Shown here: one piece after another, positions 44,762-45,429 of the stretch
Position numbering within the stretch: the first letter of the stretch is position 1
How the letters are laid out: the number at the start of each line of letters is the position of its first letter
Origin: Clostridiales bacterium
GTDB lineage: Bacteria > Bacillota > Clostridia > Lachnospirales > WQUN01
DNA length: 45,429 nt
Reading direction: 5' to 3'
NCBI GenBank assembly: GCA_031269465.1
Contig: JAISZB010000077.1
Span: forward strand, 1 to 45,429
Translations under genes and position numbers: made by a program
Notes under the pieces: generated by a model
What the model saw: the letters and a program-made list of their open reading frames with translations, nothing else
Database searches by the model: none
What the model was told of the DNA's origin: nothing

Positions 44762-44995
44762 CTACATGATATTGTGAAGATATGCAGAGACTGTTTTTTC
44801 CGTTTCCCAATCAAAATGATCCGTGAACAGAATTGATTTTCCGAGTTCTTCGTCCTTCAGTTTCCAGTATTTATCTTGATTGAGATAATAATCAAGGCGC
44901 AAATGGCCGCCGTTCATGATGACATTGCAATCAAATATCTTTGACATGTGCTCTTTCGAAAGAACTGTCGTTATTGCAAGCCGCAGAGCTTGCTT
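44762..44995 (-). pseudogene. C-terminal fragment of an unrecognised protein
   Basis: About 75 residues with convincing protein character (LRLDYYLNQDKYWKLKDEEL, GKSILFTDHFDWETEKTVSA) up to a stop at 44762. The frame upstream of about 44995 runs into sequence that belongs to the Rpn terminator region and is not protein-like. No start codon with a ribosome binding site is seen. It is probably the tail of a gene whose front was replaced or deleted. The family is not recognised. Confidence 0.45.
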
Positions 44996-45049
44996 GCCAG
45001 GCGCATGCGTACCGTCCATAGGCCTGCGCGGCGTCCTTTGCAAGCACAG

Positions 45050-45077
45050 AAAAAGCCTGTTGCGAAACAGGCTTTTC
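45050..45077 (-). terminator. Terminator of the Rpn-type gene
   Basis: AAAAGCCTGTT and AACAGGCTTTT (minus strand) form an 11-bp stem with a short loop followed by T, 12 bp after the stop codon of the gene at the window end. Confidence 0.85.
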
Positions 45078-45089
45078 CAATGCTTGCGT

Positions 45090-45428
45090 CTACTCCCAGG
45101 CAATCTTCTTGCATTCCTCGAACTCTTCGCCATCTCCGGGGATGCAGGGGCTGCCGTGAAGCCTCTCGACCAGGGCTCTCGACAGGCCGGTCCTCACGCA
45201 TGCTTCGTCCATCCCCCCGCCGCCCTTGAGAATGCCGAGCGCTTCGCCGAATAGCCCGCGCATGTACGTGTCGTAGGAGCCTCCGGCCGAGGAGAATGCG
45301 GTGAGCCCCTCCACGAAGCTGAGGGGGAGACCTTCAGCCTCCGCGATGACTTCCCTCGGAAAATCCATTCTGATGAGATTGATCGCGCTTCCAATCCTTC
45401 CAAGGATCTCGCCCTTGCGCTCTCCTCT
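45090..45428 (-). CDS. Rpn-type PD-(D/E)XK nuclease/putative transposase, C-terminal part (runs off window)
   Basis: The last 112 residues of a gene that continues beyond the window. The visible part starts RGERKGEILGRIGSAINLIR and goes on to MDFPREVIAEAEGLPLSFVE and MDEACVRTGLSRALVERLHG. Such charged linkers followed by one or two short helix-turn units are typical of the C-terminus of Rpn family recombination-promoting nucleases (PDDEXK transposase-like). The nuclease core is not in view, so the call rests on the tail and on the paralogous remnant at 42653-42830. A terminator follows. Frame and composition look intact. Confidence 0.55.
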   Translation of the reverse strand, partial: RGERKGEILGRIGSAINLIRMDFPREVIAEAEGLPLSFVEGLTAFSSAGGSYDTYMRGLFGEALGILKGGGGMDEACVRTGLSRALVERLHGSPCIPGDGEEFEECKKIAWE

Positions 45429-45429
45429 G

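Overview
The window looks like a chromosomal segment of an anaerobic Gram-positive bacterium of the class Clostridia. The main reasons are a six-cysteine SCIFF peptide with its radical-SAM maturase, an FprA-type flavodiiron protein, S-layer homology (SLH) domains on a giant exported protein, a BlaI/M56 pair, and a typical lon-engB operon. Gene density is low. Much of the non-coding DNA is short palindromic repeats and the remains of broken genes.

Layout. 1-1770: nested inverted repeats and no convincing gene. 1773-3785: a TetR regulator with a strong promoter and palindromic operators, followed by a GT1-type glycosyltransferase. 4230-10151: a small membrane protein, a large secreted papain-like protease with a GIG-repeat region and a lectin-like C-terminus, and a TIM-barrel sugar isomerase-like protein. 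10381-13438 (minus): a zinc-ribbon protein and a BlaI/M56 operon. 13600-15623: remnants of a secreted protein, an ECF sigma factor, a tyrosine recombinase and the 5' end of a group II intron. 15640-25706: three exported proteins on the minus strand (a 2007-residue SLH protein, a lipoprotein and a 653-residue surface protein) and a small coiled-coil protein on the plus strand. 25707-28190: repeat-rich and geneless. 28197-33550: lon, engB, a PspC-type protein, a small conserved-looking protein and, facing them, rng (RNase E/G). 34909-42497: fprA, then secF, secD, the SCIFF maturase, the SCIFF peptide and a small TIGR04086-like membrane protein, all five on the minus strand. 42650-45428: a second graveyard with a frameshifted IscB RNA-guided nuclease, an Rpn-type nuclease remnant, and the 3' end of another Rpn-type gene running off the window.

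How the genes relate. The conserved Clostridia block is secF-secD-maturase-SCIFF-membrane protein: a ribosomal peptide, the enzyme that should install its thioether links, and export motor components lie side by side. The SCIFF gene has only 48 codons, starts with GTG and is easily missed. The exported proteins share a wall-surface theme: Pro/Ser/Thr linkers occur in two of them and SLH anchoring in a third.

The most notable signals are: (1) at least a dozen copies of a 100-140 bp palindromic element with ends TATACYGMTTTTCAT / ATGAAAAKCRGTATA, one of which sits in a dead sigma-factor gene; (2) the decayed iscB, with two nearby hairpin units whose stems differ by compensatory changes; (3) a group II intron 5' fragment placed 1 nt behind a transcription terminator. 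All family assignments are by eye from motifs; no database search was run.
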